Assembly (NCBI GenBank): GCA_964628195.1
Contig: CAZVPF010000009.1
Location: 42,250 to 106,249, forward strand
DNA: 64,000 nucleotides
Direction: 5' to 3'
Source of the DNA: CAZVPF01 sp964628195
Lineage (GTDB): Bacteria > Planctomycetota > Phycisphaerae > Sedimentisphaerales > Anaerohalosphaeraceae
The stretch's first letter is position 1. Each line of letters begins with the position of its first letter. The position numbers and the translations under genes are program-made. Under the pieces are notes generated by a model that ran no database searches, was not told the DNA's origin, and saw only the letters and a list, made by a program, of their open reading frames with translations. Positions 34,185 to 44,261 of the stretch are shown one piece after another.

Positions 34185-36941
34185 ATGTCAAAAGATTTAT
34201 ATATAATTGACGGGCATGCGCATATATACGCGGCTCATTTTGCGCCGATGCGAGCGAAGCTTACGAGTCCTTCCGGGGAGCCTACAAAGGCGACGTATAT
34301 TTTCACCACTGCGCTTCTGGGTCTTATAGATCGCAAGTCGCCGGGTATGCTTGTTGTGGCGATGGACTCAAAGACACCTACTTTCAGAAGCGATATATAC
34401 CCGGAGTACAAGGCGAACCGGCCTGCGATGCCGGAGGAGCTGCCCAGGCAGATAGAGCGGATCGAGGAGATACTTGCGGCGATGCGGATACCGATGCTGC
34501 GGTGCGAGGGTTATGAGGCCGACGACGTGATAGGCTCGCTGGCCCGAAAGGCCGAGGCGGCGGGGCACAATGTTTTTATCTGCTCGAAGGATAAGGACCT
34601 TATCCAGCTTATCGACGAGCATACGGGTATGTATGATATCAAGAACGACAAGATGTACGGGCTTGCGGAGCTTGAGGCGGACAAGGGGGTTTCGCCGGGT
34701 CAGTTCGTGGATGTTCTTGCGCTGATGGGTGATACATCTGATAACGTGCCGGGTGTGCCGGACGTCGGCCCGAAGACGGCGGTTGAGTGGATACGCAAGT
34801 ACGGTTCGCTGGACGGTTTGTATGAGCATGCCGACGAGATAAAGGGTAAGCGCGGCAAGAGCTTGCGGGACAATAAAGAACAGGCCTACCTTTCGCAAAA
34901 GCTTGTCACTATTGAGACTAACGCGCCGATAGAGCTTGACCTTGAGAGCTTTGCGTTCAAGGACCCCGATTTGGAGAAGGTCGGGGATATATTCAGGGAG
35001 CTTGATTTTTCGCGATTGTTATCTCAGCTGGGGATAAAGGGTTCAGGGGCGAAGAGTTCGGGGAAAGAAAACGGTGATAAGGGGGGAACTGAGATTTTTC
35101 CGTCAGAGAGTGTCGGCGAGCTTGATACTGTAAAGACGATTAAGCCGAAGTATGAGCTTGTTGATGACGAGGGGAAGTTTGATTCGCTTGTTAACCGGCT
35201 GAGCCAGCAGGAGCTTTTCGCGATAGACACTGAGACGACCGGGTTTGACGCAATGCAGGCGGAACTTGTTGGTATAAGCGTGTCGTTCGAGCAGGGCAGC
35301 GGGTATTATATTCCGGTTCGGGCTCCGCTTGGCTGTTCTGCGCTGCCGATCAGCCTGGTGCGGGAGAAGCTTGGGCCAATACTGGCGGATGCGGGGGTTA
35401 AAAAAGTCGGTCAGAATATAAAGTATGACATGCTGATACTCGAGAACGCGGGGCTTGTGCTGAAGGGCGTTTATTTCGATACAATGGTAGCGTCGTATTG
35501 CCTGCACGCCGACCGAAGGCATTCGATGGATATGATGGCGCGTGATTTTCTGCATTACGAGACGATACCGATAAGCGCGCTTATCGGCAAGGGAAAGAAC
35601 CAGCTTACGTTCGATATGGTGGATACAGCGGCGGCGTGCGATTATGCCTGCGAGGATGCTGACATAACTTTGCGATTGTATCATTATTTTGAAAAACGAT
35701 TAAGTGCTCAGCCGGATATAAATGAGCTTTTCGAGGGGCTGGAGATGCCTCTTGTTTCGGTGCTGGCGAAGATGGAGCTTAACGGTGTGTCGCTGGATAC
35801 GGGTCTTTTGCGGGAGATGTCGACGGAGATAGGCAGGCGGCTTGATGAGCTTATCGAACAGATACACGACTGTGCGGGCAGGGTGTTTAATATTGATTCT
35901 CCGAAGCAGCTTGCGGAGGTGCTTTTTGACGGTATTGGTTTGCAGTCGGTGCGGTCGGGCAAGACTACCAGGTCGACTGACGCGGCGGTGCTGGAGCAGC
36001 TTGAAGGGCAGCACGAGATCATTCCGCTGCTGATCGATTACAGGCAGCTTGTGAAGCTGAAGAACACGTATCTCGATAAGCTTCCGAAACTTATCAACCC
36101 AAAGACGGACAGGCTGCACGCATCTTTCAACCAGACGGTGACGGCGACGGGCAGGCTTTCTTCGTCTGATCCGAATTTGCAGAACATTCCGATACGCACG
36201 GAGCTTGGGCGAAAAATCCGGGCCGCGTTTGTGCCGCAAAGCAGCGAGGGGTGCATTCTCAGCGCGGACTATTCGCAGATAGAGCTTCGGCTGCTCGCGC
36301 ATTTGTCGAAGGACCCGGAACTTATCAAGGCTTTCGATGAGGACAGGGACATACACCGTTTCGTGGCTTCGCAGATTTACGAGGTTCCGATCGAGGAGGT
36401 GACTTCGGAGATGCGCTCGAACTGCAAGGCGGTGAACTTCGGGATTATTTACGGGCAGGGGCCGTTCGGGCTTTCGCGGACGATAGGGATACCGCAGCAC
36501 CAGGCGAAGAAGTTTATCGAGGATTATTTCGCGCGGTATTCGTCGATACGGGCGTTTATGGATTCGGTTATTGAAAAGGCGAGGGTCAATGGTTTTGCCG
36601 AGACGATCATGGGCAGACGGCGTGATATAAAGGGTCTGGATTCGCGGAACTTTAACACTCGCAGCTCTGCTGAGCGGATGGCGGTTAATACGACCATCCA
36701 GGGCTCGGCGGCGGACCTTATCAAGGCAGCGATGATCAATATTCAAAATCGGATCGACAAGGAAGGGCTTGATGTGAAGATGATTCTTCAGATACATGAC
36801 GAGCTTGTTTTCGAGATGGCGAAAAAAGATGCCGAAAATCACCGCGAGTGGATATTAAAAGAGATGACCGGTGCGATAAAACTCGACGTCCCGCTGAAGG
36901 TTGACGCAGCGACAGGGTCGAGCTGGCTGGCGGGCAAATAG
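34185..36941 (+). CDS. polA: DNA polymerase I
   Basis: 918 residues from the ATG at 34185, which puts IIDGHAH at the expected place; a GTG at 34170 is an alternative. Domains in order: 5'-3' nuclease (about 1-290, with DSKTPTFR, YKANRP, EADDVIGSLA and GDTSDNVPGVPDVGPKTA), 3'-5' exonuclease (about 335-520, with intact Asp348/Glu350 in DTETTGF) and the family A polymerase (about 540-918, motif A DYSQIELR with Asp695, motif B RSNCKAVNFGIIYG, motif C QIHDELVFE with Asp872). All three activities look preserved. It fills repair gaps and removes RNA primers. Convergent with a histidine kinase gene. Confidence 0.98.
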   Translation: MSKDLYIIDGHAHIYAAHFAPMRAKLTSPSGEPTKATYIFTTALLGLIDRKSPGMLVVAMDSKTPTFRSDIYPEYKANRPAMPEELPRQIERIEEILAAMRIPMLRCEGYEADDVIGSLARKAEAAGHNVFICSKDKDLIQLIDEHTGMYDIKNDKMYGLAELEADKGVSPGQFVDVLALMGDTSDNVPGVPDVGPKTAVEWIRKYGSLDGLYEHADEIKGKRGKSLRDNKEQAYLSQKLVTIETNAPIELDLESFAFKDPDLEKVGDIFRELDFSRLLSQLGIKGSGAKSSGKENGDKGGTEIFPSESVGELDTVKTIKPKYELVDDEGKFDSLVNRLSQQELFAIDTETTGFDAMQAELVGISVSFEQGSGYYIPVRAPLGCSALPISLVREKLGPILADAGVKKVGQNIKYDMLILENAGLVLKGVYFDTMVASYCLHADRRHSMDMMARDFLHYETIPISALIGKGKNQLTFDMVDTAAACDYACEDADITLRLYHYFEKRLSAQPDINELFEGLEMPLVSVLAKMELNGVSLDTGLLREMSTEIGRRLDELIEQIHDCAGRVFNIDSPKQLAEVLFDGIGLQSVRSGKTTRSTDAAVLEQLEGQHEIIPLLIDYRQLVKLKNTYLDKLPKLINPKTDRLHASFNQTVTATGRLSSSDPNLQNIPIRTELGRKIRAAFVPQSSEGCILSADYSQIELRLLAHLSKDPELIKAFDEDRDIHRFVASQIYEVPIEEVTSEMRSNCKAVNFGIIYGQGPFGLSRTIGIPQHQAKKFIEDYFARYSSIRAFMDSVIEKARVNGFAETIMGRRRDIKGLDSRNFNTRSSAERMAVNTTIQGSAADLIKAAMINIQNRIDKEGLDVKMILQIHDELVFEMAKKDAENHREWILKEMTGAIKLDVPLKVDAATGSSWLAGK

Positions 36942-36968
36942 CACAAAACTCAAATCGCGCCGTTGGCG

Positions 36969-38132
36969 TCAAGTCGCCGGCAGGGCAAGATAAAAGCGTG
37001 AGCCCCGGTTAAACTCCGATTCGGCCCAGACCCTGCCTCCGTGCCTGCCTGCGATGCGCGAAACAATAGTCAGGCCCAGTCCCTCACCCTGCGGGCTGGT
37101 TTCGGGGTCGAGCCTGTTAAATATCTCGAAGACGGATTTAAGATGCTCATTGCGGATTCCCACGCCGTTGTCGGAGACACAGTAAATGCTTTCACCGCCC
37201 CGGCGGGTTCCGGATATTTTTATCTTGCAGTCGCTTTCGGGGTGACGGTAATTCAAAGCGTTGCTTATAAGATTGCTGAAAGCCTGGTTTACATGATTGG
37301 CGTCACCCATGCAGTCGGGCAACTTATCGATGTCAACTTTGGCCCCGGCCTGGTCGAGTTCATAACGCATGGCCTGAACGACAGTGTCGAGCAGCCTGTT
37401 CATGTCAAGGCGGCTCATAAAAAGTTCTGACGTGCCGACCCGCGAGACCTTCAATAGCCCCTCGAGCAGGGATTCCATCTTATCGACGCTGCGGCGGATA
37501 AAATAAATATCCTCGGGGATGTCTTCTTTCAGGACTTTCTCGACGAGTTCTTTTGTTTGTTCTTTTCCGCTGCAAAGGGTTTGGAGCTGATCGGTCAGTT
37601 CGCGGCAGCTTCTTTCAAGCTCACTTGTAAAGCCCTTAAGGTTTACCAGCGGAGAGCGAAGGTCATGTGAGGTTATGTATATATAGCTTTGCAGTTCCTC
37701 GTTCTTTGCTTTTACGGCCTCGGTAAGAGAACGTTCAAACTCTTTGACCTTCGTGACGTCCTCAAGGTGCATCAGGACACCGATAAATCCCTGCCCGTCA
37801 TGTTCAACGGCCCGGGCGTTCAAGAGCACGTGCTTTTTCTGTCCCTTTTTATTCTTGATGCTGTACAACCGGCCCTGGACAGGACCGCTGCCGGATTTAA
37901 CAGCCTCAAAGGGGTAGGTCCCGCTTTGGAGGACCTGTCCTTCGGAATCCTGGGCCTCCCATAAAGGTTCGTTATACCTGAGTCCAACTATCTGTTGAGG
38001 GTCTCCTCCCAATATTTTCGCCGCTGATTCATTTACAGAGACTATGACACCGTCACGATTGAAAGCTAACATCCCTGTTGGTGAAAGACTCGTAATCTTC
38101 TCAAGCAAGCCGCTTAACGGTATATCCACCAA
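36969..38132 (-). CDS. PAS-domain sensor histidine kinase, soluble
   Basis: 387 residues from TTG at 38132 (or GTG at 38129, which is better spaced from GGGAG). One PAS domain (about 8-130) is followed by HisKA with the phospho-acceptor His156 in TSHDLRSPLVN, then a HATPase domain with NLISNALNY (N box), DNGVGI (G1) and GEGLGL (G2). No transmembrane segment is seen, so it should be cytoplasmic. The join NEELQSYIYITSHDLRSPLVNLKGF is almost the same as in the larger kinase at 38248, so the two are paralogues. No response regulator is adjacent; partner and signal are unknown. Confidence 0.92.
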   Translation of the reverse strand: MVDIPLSGLLEKITSLSPTGMLAFNRDGVIVSVNESAAKILGGDPQQIVGLRYNEPLWEAQDSEGQVLQSGTYPFEAVKSGSGPVQGRLYSIKNKKGQKKHVLLNARAVEHDGQGFIGVLMHLEDVTKVKEFERSLTEAVKAKNEELQSYIYITSHDLRSPLVNLKGFTSELERSCRELTDQLQTLCSGKEQTKELVEKVLKEDIPEDIYFIRRSVDKMESLLEGLLKVSRVGTSELFMSRLDMNRLLDTVVQAMRYELDQAGAKVDIDKLPDCMGDANHVNQAFSNLISNALNYRHPESDCKIKISGTRRGGESIYCVSDNGVGIRNEHLKSVFEIFNRLDPETSPQGEGLGLTIVSRIAGRHGGRVWAESEFNRGSRFYLALPAT

Positions 38133-38247
38133 TACTCTCCCGTTTCAATGCTGTTAATGATCAAACGAAAAATCATAATAACAGGTTCGGGCCGGGATTA
38201 CAAATATAAACCGCCAGCGGGCAGGCGGCCTGTCGACATATCCGGGA

Positions 38248-41200
38248 CTAACCTTTCTTAAGGCAAAGATAGAAGATGCTGCCCCTGCCATGCTCTGACT
38301 GGACGCTGACTTCTCCGCCGTGCCTGTCGATTATGCGTTTGACTATAGAAAGTCCGAGGCCCTCACCTTTGGTGCTGCCCTGCGGGTTAAGCCTGTGGAA
38401 TATCTCAAAAACCTTGTCAAGATACTGTTCGCAAATTCCTATTCCGTTGTCCTGGACAGTATAAAAAGCCTTGTCGCCTTCGAGCCAGCCGCTTATGGTT
38501 ATTTCAGGCTGCCTGTCATTGCTGGTATATTTGAGGCTGTTACTTAGCAGGTTGCTCATCGCCTGGTTTATCTGGTTGAAATCGCCCATGCACGGGGGCA
38601 GATCGTTGACTATAACTTTAGCGTTAATGTTTTCTATCTCGTACTGCATGGTGCTGACGATTCCCTTTACAAGCGAATTCATGTCCAGCGATTCAATATT
38701 AAGTTCGACCCTGCCGACACGTGAGAGTTTTGTCAGGCCCGCAAGAAGCTGATCCATTTTGTCAACACCGTTCTGTATAAATCCGAGGCACTCGGAGATG
38801 TCACCGTCGATAATCTTTTCAAGCTCGCGTTTAAGGGTCTCGGGGTCGTTTTGCTTTTCAAATATTTTTTTCATATCCGACCAGCAGTTTTTAAGCTCAC
38901 CGCTGAATCCCTTGATATTCACGAGCGGTGAGCGAAGGTCATGGGATGTTATGCTGATAAAATTCTGCAGCTCCTCATTCTTGGAAATGAGTGTTCGGTT
39001 CAGTTCGTTCATCTGCTGCTGGTAATGTTTCCTCTCGGTTACATCACTTAACACACCGGTAATACGAACGGGCCTGCCGCTGCTGTCGCGTTCGACGGCC
39101 TTGCCCCTGTCGAGTATCCATCGCCATTCTTTGCCGGACCTGTTGACCCGGTACTCGGCTTCGTAATAGGGCTGGTCGCCCTCGAGAAGATTATTTATCT
39201 TAAGCTCAAAAGTTTTCCTGTCCTCTGGATGGATTATAGAAAGCAGCTTTTCAAAGCGGTCGTTATCGACATCGATATTCCTTTGGGTTATCTCTTTAAG
39301 CCTGTGGTCGTAAATCACCTCGCCGGTGGTGACGTTCCAGTCCCAGAGGCCCAACGCGCCCCCTTCGAGGGCGAGTTTAAGCCTTTGTGTGCTTTCAAGT
39401 ATTCTGTTTTCGGCTTCTTTCTGTGCCGTTATATCCTGAACGGCGCCGAGGATTTTATCCACTTCGCCGGTTTGCTTGTTCTGGACGGGGTTGATATAAT
39501 CCCTGAGCCATTTAACGCCGCCTGTTTTTGTTCGTATGCGGTACTCGATAACACATGGCTGATTTTTCCTGAGCTTTTTGATCGAGTCTTCCATAAGTTT
39601 TTCGAACTCAGGGAAAGCGATGGAGTACCAGCCTTTTTCGGCGGCTTGTATTTCGCTGACAGTATAACCGGATATGCTCCTTACGGGGCCGGCGATCCAT
39701 TCGGTCTGGACCCAACCTTCTTCGTTGAGAATGCCTGAGTATACATAATCGGAGATCATATTTGTAATTATGCGGTGTCGCTGTTCGCTGAGCCGAACCG
39801 CCTCCTCCATCTCTTTTCGGTCGCTGATGTCGGTTATCGACTTGATAATACACTTAATCCCGCTTACCTCGATTGTCGCGGCTGAGACATCGCATGTAAT
39901 AACCTCGCCGAACTTGCTTTTGAACCTTATCTCGCGATTTGTTAAATAGTTTCTCTCGCTGACATCGGCGACGAGGTTTTTGCGGTCTTGTGGATCAATG
40001 TATATTTTAATTTCCTCAAAGCGTCTGCCGATAATTTCGTTTCTCCGGAAGCCGAGGACCCTCTCGAAATTATCATTTATGTCGATATACTTGCCGCCCT
40101 CGAGGGTGGTTATGCACATTATATTCGGGCTTGAATGGAAAGCCTTGTAGAATTTTTCCTCTGATTCCCTCAGTGCCTGCTCTATCTGCTCCCGCTCTAT
40201 AACCTCCTGCTGAAGTTTTTCGTTTGAGTCTCGCAGCTCGGCGGTTCGATACTGGACCTGGTTTTCAAGGTTGTCCCTGTTTCTTCGAAGCTCGTCCTCA
40301 ACGTCAAGGCGTTTGGCGATCTCGGCCTGAAGTTCCTCATTTATTACCGTAAGCTCTTCGGTGCGGTGCTGAACTTTTCTCTCGAGTTCATCATGGGCCT
40401 GTTTGAGCTGTATCTGGGCACGCTTGCGCTCTGTAATGTCCTGGAACGTTCCTTCGAGCCTTACGGCGGCGCCTTGTTCGATAACGGCATTGCATACCGC
40501 GTTTACCCAGAGCCTCCTGCCGCTTGCGGTTATGAACGGGAGCTCAAGTTCGAAGCCCTTGCCCTCATTGATTGCCCTGCTGATCGCTTCCCTGAGCATC
40601 GGTATCGCTTCGGGTGCGTAAAACTTTATGCCCTTTTCCATGGTTGGTTCGTAATCGAAGTCCACCTCGTGGATCCTGTATACCTCTCTTGTCCAGTGCT
40701 GTTTTCCCGTTTGAAGGTCAACCTCCCATCCACCAACTCTCGCTTTTTCGCCCATTTTATTGAGGAGTTCTTCGTTCCTGAGCAGGCGGGCCTCGGCGGC
40801 AGCCTTTTCCCTGCCCTGCTCTATGGCGGCAAGGGCAAAAGCGATGTCCTCGCAAACCTCCGTAAAAAGCTGCTGCTCTTCAAGGTCCCCGCTCATCTGT
40901 GCCGGGATGGAAGTGGCCAGCAAACCGTAAACCTGACCATCGTGTTCGAGTCTTTTGGCGAATGCCTTCCTGCTGCCGTAAATATTCGCAAGCGGACAGT
41001 CCGAGCATTGTTTTTCAGCGTCCATAATAACTATATCACTGGTTTTCAAAGCCTTTTGGGCACAATTTGTAAGCCCGCCGGTTTTGAACAACTCTATAAT
41101 GGCCTCGAACTCTTTGCCCAGTCCGCTGCTTGCCCAGTTTACAGGCCTCTGCCTGTTATCGAAAAGAACCAGCCATGAATGATAATACCCCCTTGTTTGG

Positions 41201-41709
41201 GTAAGCTCATTGCATGTCCTGTAGATAAGCTTTTCGGGGTCCCTTTCGTGACAAATCATCTGGTTTACATTGCGGATAGCCTTGAGTACATCATTGAGAT
41301 GGGCGGTTCTTTTTTCGGCGGCGTCGCGGCCGGCAGTCAATATAGAACACATGAGACCGAAGCCCAGTATCACAGCGAACATTACGGTCCTGATGTAAGC
41401 TTCATGTTTGGGGACATCCGTGATAAGCAGCTCGAGATAAGTTTTGTCATAAAAAAAGGCAAAGTCTATGGCCGCCTCAAGGGCCCAGGATAAAAACGCG
41501 AATATCAGTGTCAAATAGAGTATTTTGCCTGAGACCGGAGTATTCCTGCGGCGGGGAGTTTTTTCCGGCTGGTCCTTATTATTTCCGGAATTGGTTAAGC
41601 GGTCGAGAATATGCTGGGGGACATGATTTAGACGTGAATCTCGCAGCATCCTGTCTCGGAACTTGGAAAAAGTATCTCTGGTCTTCTTGCCGTTTATGGT
41701 CTTTTTCAT
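38248..41709 (-). CDS. Membrane-bound GAF/multi-PAS hybrid-less sensor histidine kinase
   Basis: 1153 residues; GGAG precedes the ATG. Two membrane helices (about 65-90 and 105-128) are followed by a GAF domain (about 135-300) with clustered cysteines (CSDCPLAN), a PAS domain (about 310-430), a coiled coil (about 430-520), and three more PAS domains (about 520-640, 645-770, 770-905). HisKA has His923 in TSHDLRSPLVN; the HATPase domain has NLLSNSLKY, DNGIGI and GEGLGL. A receiver domain is absent. It sits 115 bases upstream of its shorter paralogue on the same strand, so both may be made together. The signal is unknown; the GAF and PAS set hints at redox or small-molecule sensing. Confidence 0.92.
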   Translation of the reverse strand: MKKTINGKKTRDTFSKFRDRMLRDSRLNHVPQHILDRLTNSGNNKDQPEKTPRRRNTPVSGKILYLTLIFAFLSWALEAAIDFAFFYDKTYLELLITDVPKHEAYIRTVMFAVILGFGLMCSILTAGRDAAEKRTAHLNDVLKAIRNVNQMICHERDPEKLIYRTCNELTQTRGYYHSWLVLFDNRQRPVNWASSGLGKEFEAIIELFKTGGLTNCAQKALKTSDIVIMDAEKQCSDCPLANIYGSRKAFAKRLEHDGQVYGLLATSIPAQMSGDLEEQQLFTEVCEDIAFALAAIEQGREKAAAEARLLRNEELLNKMGEKARVGGWEVDLQTGKQHWTREVYRIHEVDFDYEPTMEKGIKFYAPEAIPMLREAISRAINEGKGFELELPFITASGRRLWVNAVCNAVIEQGAAVRLEGTFQDITERKRAQIQLKQAHDELERKVQHRTEELTVINEELQAEIAKRLDVEDELRRNRDNLENQVQYRTAELRDSNEKLQQEVIEREQIEQALRESEEKFYKAFHSSPNIMCITTLEGGKYIDINDNFERVLGFRRNEIIGRRFEEIKIYIDPQDRKNLVADVSERNYLTNREIRFKSKFGEVITCDVSAATIEVSGIKCIIKSITDISDRKEMEEAVRLSEQRHRIITNMISDYVYSGILNEEGWVQTEWIAGPVRSISGYTVSEIQAAEKGWYSIAFPEFEKLMEDSIKKLRKNQPCVIEYRIRTKTGGVKWLRDYINPVQNKQTGEVDKILGAVQDITAQKEAENRILESTQRLKLALEGGALGLWDWNVTTGEVIYDHRLKEITQRNIDVDNDRFEKLLSIIHPEDRKTFELKINNLLEGDQPYYEAEYRVNRSGKEWRWILDRGKAVERDSSGRPVRITGVLSDVTERKHYQQQMNELNRTLISKNEELQNFISITSHDLRSPLVNIKGFSGELKNCWSDMKKIFEKQNDPETLKRELEKIIDGDISECLGFIQNGVDKMDQLLAGLTKLSRVGRVELNIESLDMNSLVKGIVSTMQYEIENINAKVIVNDLPPCMGDFNQINQAMSNLLSNSLKYTSNDRQPEITISGWLEGDKAFYTVQDNGIGICEQYLDKVFEIFHRLNPQGSTKGEGLGLSIVKRIIDRHGGEVSVQSEHGRGSIFYLCLKKG

Positions 41710-41926
41710 ATCGGCTCCTCACAGCCGCAAAACCGACCCATAAGGCCCAAAACAGAAGTTAACGGTTGCTATTCTAAATTTGTCATTATAACAGTCGGCA
41801 AGCTGTCAAACAAGAAAATAATTATACCCTATCAGAAAATTTATTATTTTTTACTACTATATAAGAATGGTTCTTATTTGCTGTATTGGAGGGCTGGGGG
41901 GGGTTACAACTGGTGCTGCACAGGTG

Positions 41927-43396
41927 TTAATAAACCTTGCCGCAGGCCGGGCTTTTTTTCTCGTAATTGACGAAAAAGTATCGAAGGGCATCAATGTAAT
42001 GGTCGTAAACGCCGTCTTTTAAGGGCAGTTCGCTGGCCTGGTCTGTCGGGTAATGGTAATTTTTCATCGCTTCGATCAGATTCGTGCATTTGTTGCTTAT
42101 GACCAGTCGGGCTTTACTGTCGCCGCTGCGAAGTGCGCGTCTTATCAGCTCAATACCTTCCATTATCCTGCTGCGAACGTAACTTACGCGGATTCCCATT
42201 GCTGTCAGCTCGGAGACGGCGCTTGTGCCGGTAACATCGTTCCGGCCTGCGCCTGCGGGGTCGCAGTATGTTGCCGCGACCTGCTCTTCCCGGCGGTCGG
42301 TTCTTAGTTTGATTTCTTTTACGTGCTCGGCGATGCCAGCTCTTCGGCGGACGTACTCATCGACGACGCGCACGACACCATCTTCGCCGACCTGTATAAA
42401 CAAACAGACGAAGGGGTTTACAAAGCCAAAGTCTATTGCCCTGTAAAGCGGGTTTGCGGTGTTTATCTCGGTCGGGGCGACGTGGACATTAGTATCAAAA
42501 TCGCCGAAAACCGCATTTTCAAGGTTCGGCTTCATGCAAAGCATTTCGGCTTCGAAACCTGCCCTGCTGCTTCTGCGCATCTGTGATATGCAGTCGTCAA
42601 CGCTGAGATAGCCGCGGGCCTTTTTCGCCTTGCCGCCGCAGTCGCTCCACAGCGGGCAGGTCGAACAGTTCCTGTCGGTGCATCGCTCGATGACCTCCCA
42701 CATGCACCATTTGAAAACCTGCGCAGAGCCGCTTTCAAGGGTCTGGTTTATTACCCTGCTCATTATTCCGCCGGGGCGGTGCATTGTACTGAGGATTTCC
42801 ATTGCACCTTTTATTTTCGGTGATGATTTAGTCACGAACTTTGCCGCTGCGAAAACATCTTCGTCGAAAAGCTCGATCTCATCGCATCGCAGCTTGTGAA
42901 TGTGCCTGCCCCTGACGCTCCTGGCCGACTGCGCAAGTACCGCTGCGCTGGAGCCGTTGACAAATTCGCAACGTTCCTTGAGTACCTTGCCGTGCACCAT
43001 ATCCGAGAAGCCTCTGTGTATAAGCTGCACGAGATATTCGTACATCCTGTTGGACTGGTCGAGTGAGCCTGCGAGTATTCTTACGCTGCATCCCTCGCGA
43101 AACAAACAATCGAGCAATGTCGCGGCGGCCCCGAGCAGTGTTTTTGAGCCTGCCCTGTTTGCCCAAACGACTGCATCGCCGCTGGGGGCATTTCGTTCAT
43201 TGCATGACCAGCAGTGCCACAGGTAGTCCATCGGGCTTTTGTGATCGGGACATATTCGCCTGTCGGGAACGTCTATGCCGAAAAAATACCTTACGTAATC
43301 CCGAAGATGCTCCCTTGTGCCGGGTCGTGTAAATCTTGCGCGCTCAACTGCCGCGGCTGCCTGTTGAGTAATAGAAAGTTGTCCCCCATTGCTCAA
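41927..43396 (-). CDS. Terminase large subunit-like ATPase/nuclease
   Basis: 489 residues from TTG at 43396, preceded by a strong AGGGGGG. A phage-terminase-type ATPase comes first: a deviant Walker A (WANRAGSKT) near 80 and a Walker B LRCDEIE near 165. An RNase H-fold nuclease follows (AIDFGFVNP, later CDPAG, and DHYIDALRYF near the end). Two cysteine-rich spots (CPDHK...CWSC near 50, CSTCPLWSDC near 245) may bind zinc. Phage large terminases package DNA; here no portal, capsid or tail gene is near. It follows a HAD phosphatase, rpiB and a possible small-terminase-like gene on the same strand. It may be a remnant or a domesticated protein. Confidence 0.8.
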   Translation of the reverse strand: MSNGGQLSITQQAAAAVERARFTRPGTREHLRDYVRYFFGIDVPDRRICPDHKSPMDYLWHCWSCNERNAPSGDAVVWANRAGSKTLLGAAATLLDCLFREGCSVRILAGSLDQSNRMYEYLVQLIHRGFSDMVHGKVLKERCEFVNGSSAAVLAQSARSVRGRHIHKLRCDEIELFDEDVFAAAKFVTKSSPKIKGAMEILSTMHRPGGIMSRVINQTLESGSAQVFKWCMWEVIERCTDRNCSTCPLWSDCGGKAKKARGYLSVDDCISQMRRSSRAGFEAEMLCMKPNLENAVFGDFDTNVHVAPTEINTANPLYRAIDFGFVNPFVCLFIQVGEDGVVRVVDEYVRRRAGIAEHVKEIKLRTDRREEQVAATYCDPAGAGRNDVTGTSAVSELTAMGIRVSYVRSRIMEGIELIRRALRSGDSKARLVISNKCTNLIEAMKNYHYPTDQASELPLKDGVYDHYIDALRYFFVNYEKKSPACGKVY

Positions 43397-43464
43397 AATA
43401 ATCCCCCCTCACGAATACATATTTGCTGTTTGTTTCACTCGACGTATCAGCAGTGGAAATATTA

Positions 43465-44238
43465 CTAACCGCAGATGTCGCCGACACTATCGAGTATATA
43501 CCTCGGTCGATACGGATAATGCCCGACCTCGTCGGTCGAGGTTATTCCGCTAAGCACGAGAACGGTTTCTATCTCCGACTCGATGCCGGCGATAATATCG
43601 GTATCCATCCTGTCGCCGATGATGGCTGTCTCCTCACGCCTGCAGCGAAGTTTCTTGAGCGAGTGCCTCATAATAAGCGGGTTCGGTTTGCCGATAAAAT
43701 AGGCTTTCCTGCCTGTCGACATTTCGATAGGCGATATCAGGGCCCGGCAGGCGGGGGCGATGCCGCTTTCGGTCGGACCTGTGAGATCGGGGTTTGTGCC
43801 GATAAGGCCTGCGCCGTTGCGTACAAGGTTAATCGCCACCTCAAGGCGGTCATAATTATAACTGCTGGTTTCGCCGACTATCACAAAGTCGGGCTGCTTG
43901 TCGTCGATAACGAGTCCCCATTTCTCAAGGGCGTGAACAAGCCCCTTCTCTCCGATAACATAAACCCGGGCGCCGGGCTTTTGCTGGGAAAGGAATATCG
44001 CAGTGGCTATCGCTGATGTCATAAAATGCTCAACGCCGATATCGATTCCCAGGCCCGCGAGTTTTTCATGCAGTTCGCGGGGACTCTTGGCAGGGCTGTT
44101 GGTTAAGAAGAGGTACTCTTTTTCGTTTGCCTTGAGCCATTCGACAAACTGACTCGCACCGGGCAGAAGCTTGGTGCCGTGGTAGATCACGCCGTCCATA
44201 TCGCAGATAAAAGCACGCTTTTGTCTAAGTGACTGCAC
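43465..44238 (-). CDS. HAD-IIA family (NagD-like) sugar phosphatase
   Basis: 257 residues from a GTG start. HAD motifs are complete: DMDGVIYHG (nucleophile Asp near 14), LTNSPAKSP (motif II), a Lys in IGKPNPLIM (motif III) and GDRMDTDIIAG (motif IV), with the C2a cap of the NagD group. It dephosphorylates small phosphates such as sugar or nucleotide phosphates; the substrate is unknown. It follows rpiB by 23 bases, so the pair is probably cotranscribed and linked to pentose phosphates. Confidence 0.92.
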   Translation of the reverse strand: MQSLRQKRAFICDMDGVIYHGTKLLPGASQFVEWLKANEKEYLFLTNSPAKSPRELHEKLAGLGIDIGVEHFMTSAIATAIFLSQQKPGARVYVIGEKGLVHALEKWGLVIDDKQPDFVIVGETSSYNYDRLEVAINLVRNGAGLIGTNPDLTGPTESGIAPACRALISPIEMSTGRKAYFIGKPNPLIMRHSLKKLRCRREETAIIGDRMDTDIIAGIESEIETVLVLSGITSTDEVGHYPYRPRYILDSVGDICG

Positions 44239-44261
44239 GGGCGGTTTCCCCTGGTTTGCGG

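Noticed and set aside
35700..36842. Long open frame antisense to polA, 380 codons
   Set aside because: It mirrors the polymerase domain, is rich in Arg and His as antisense frames of GC-biased genes are, and has no ribosome-binding site or recognisable domain.
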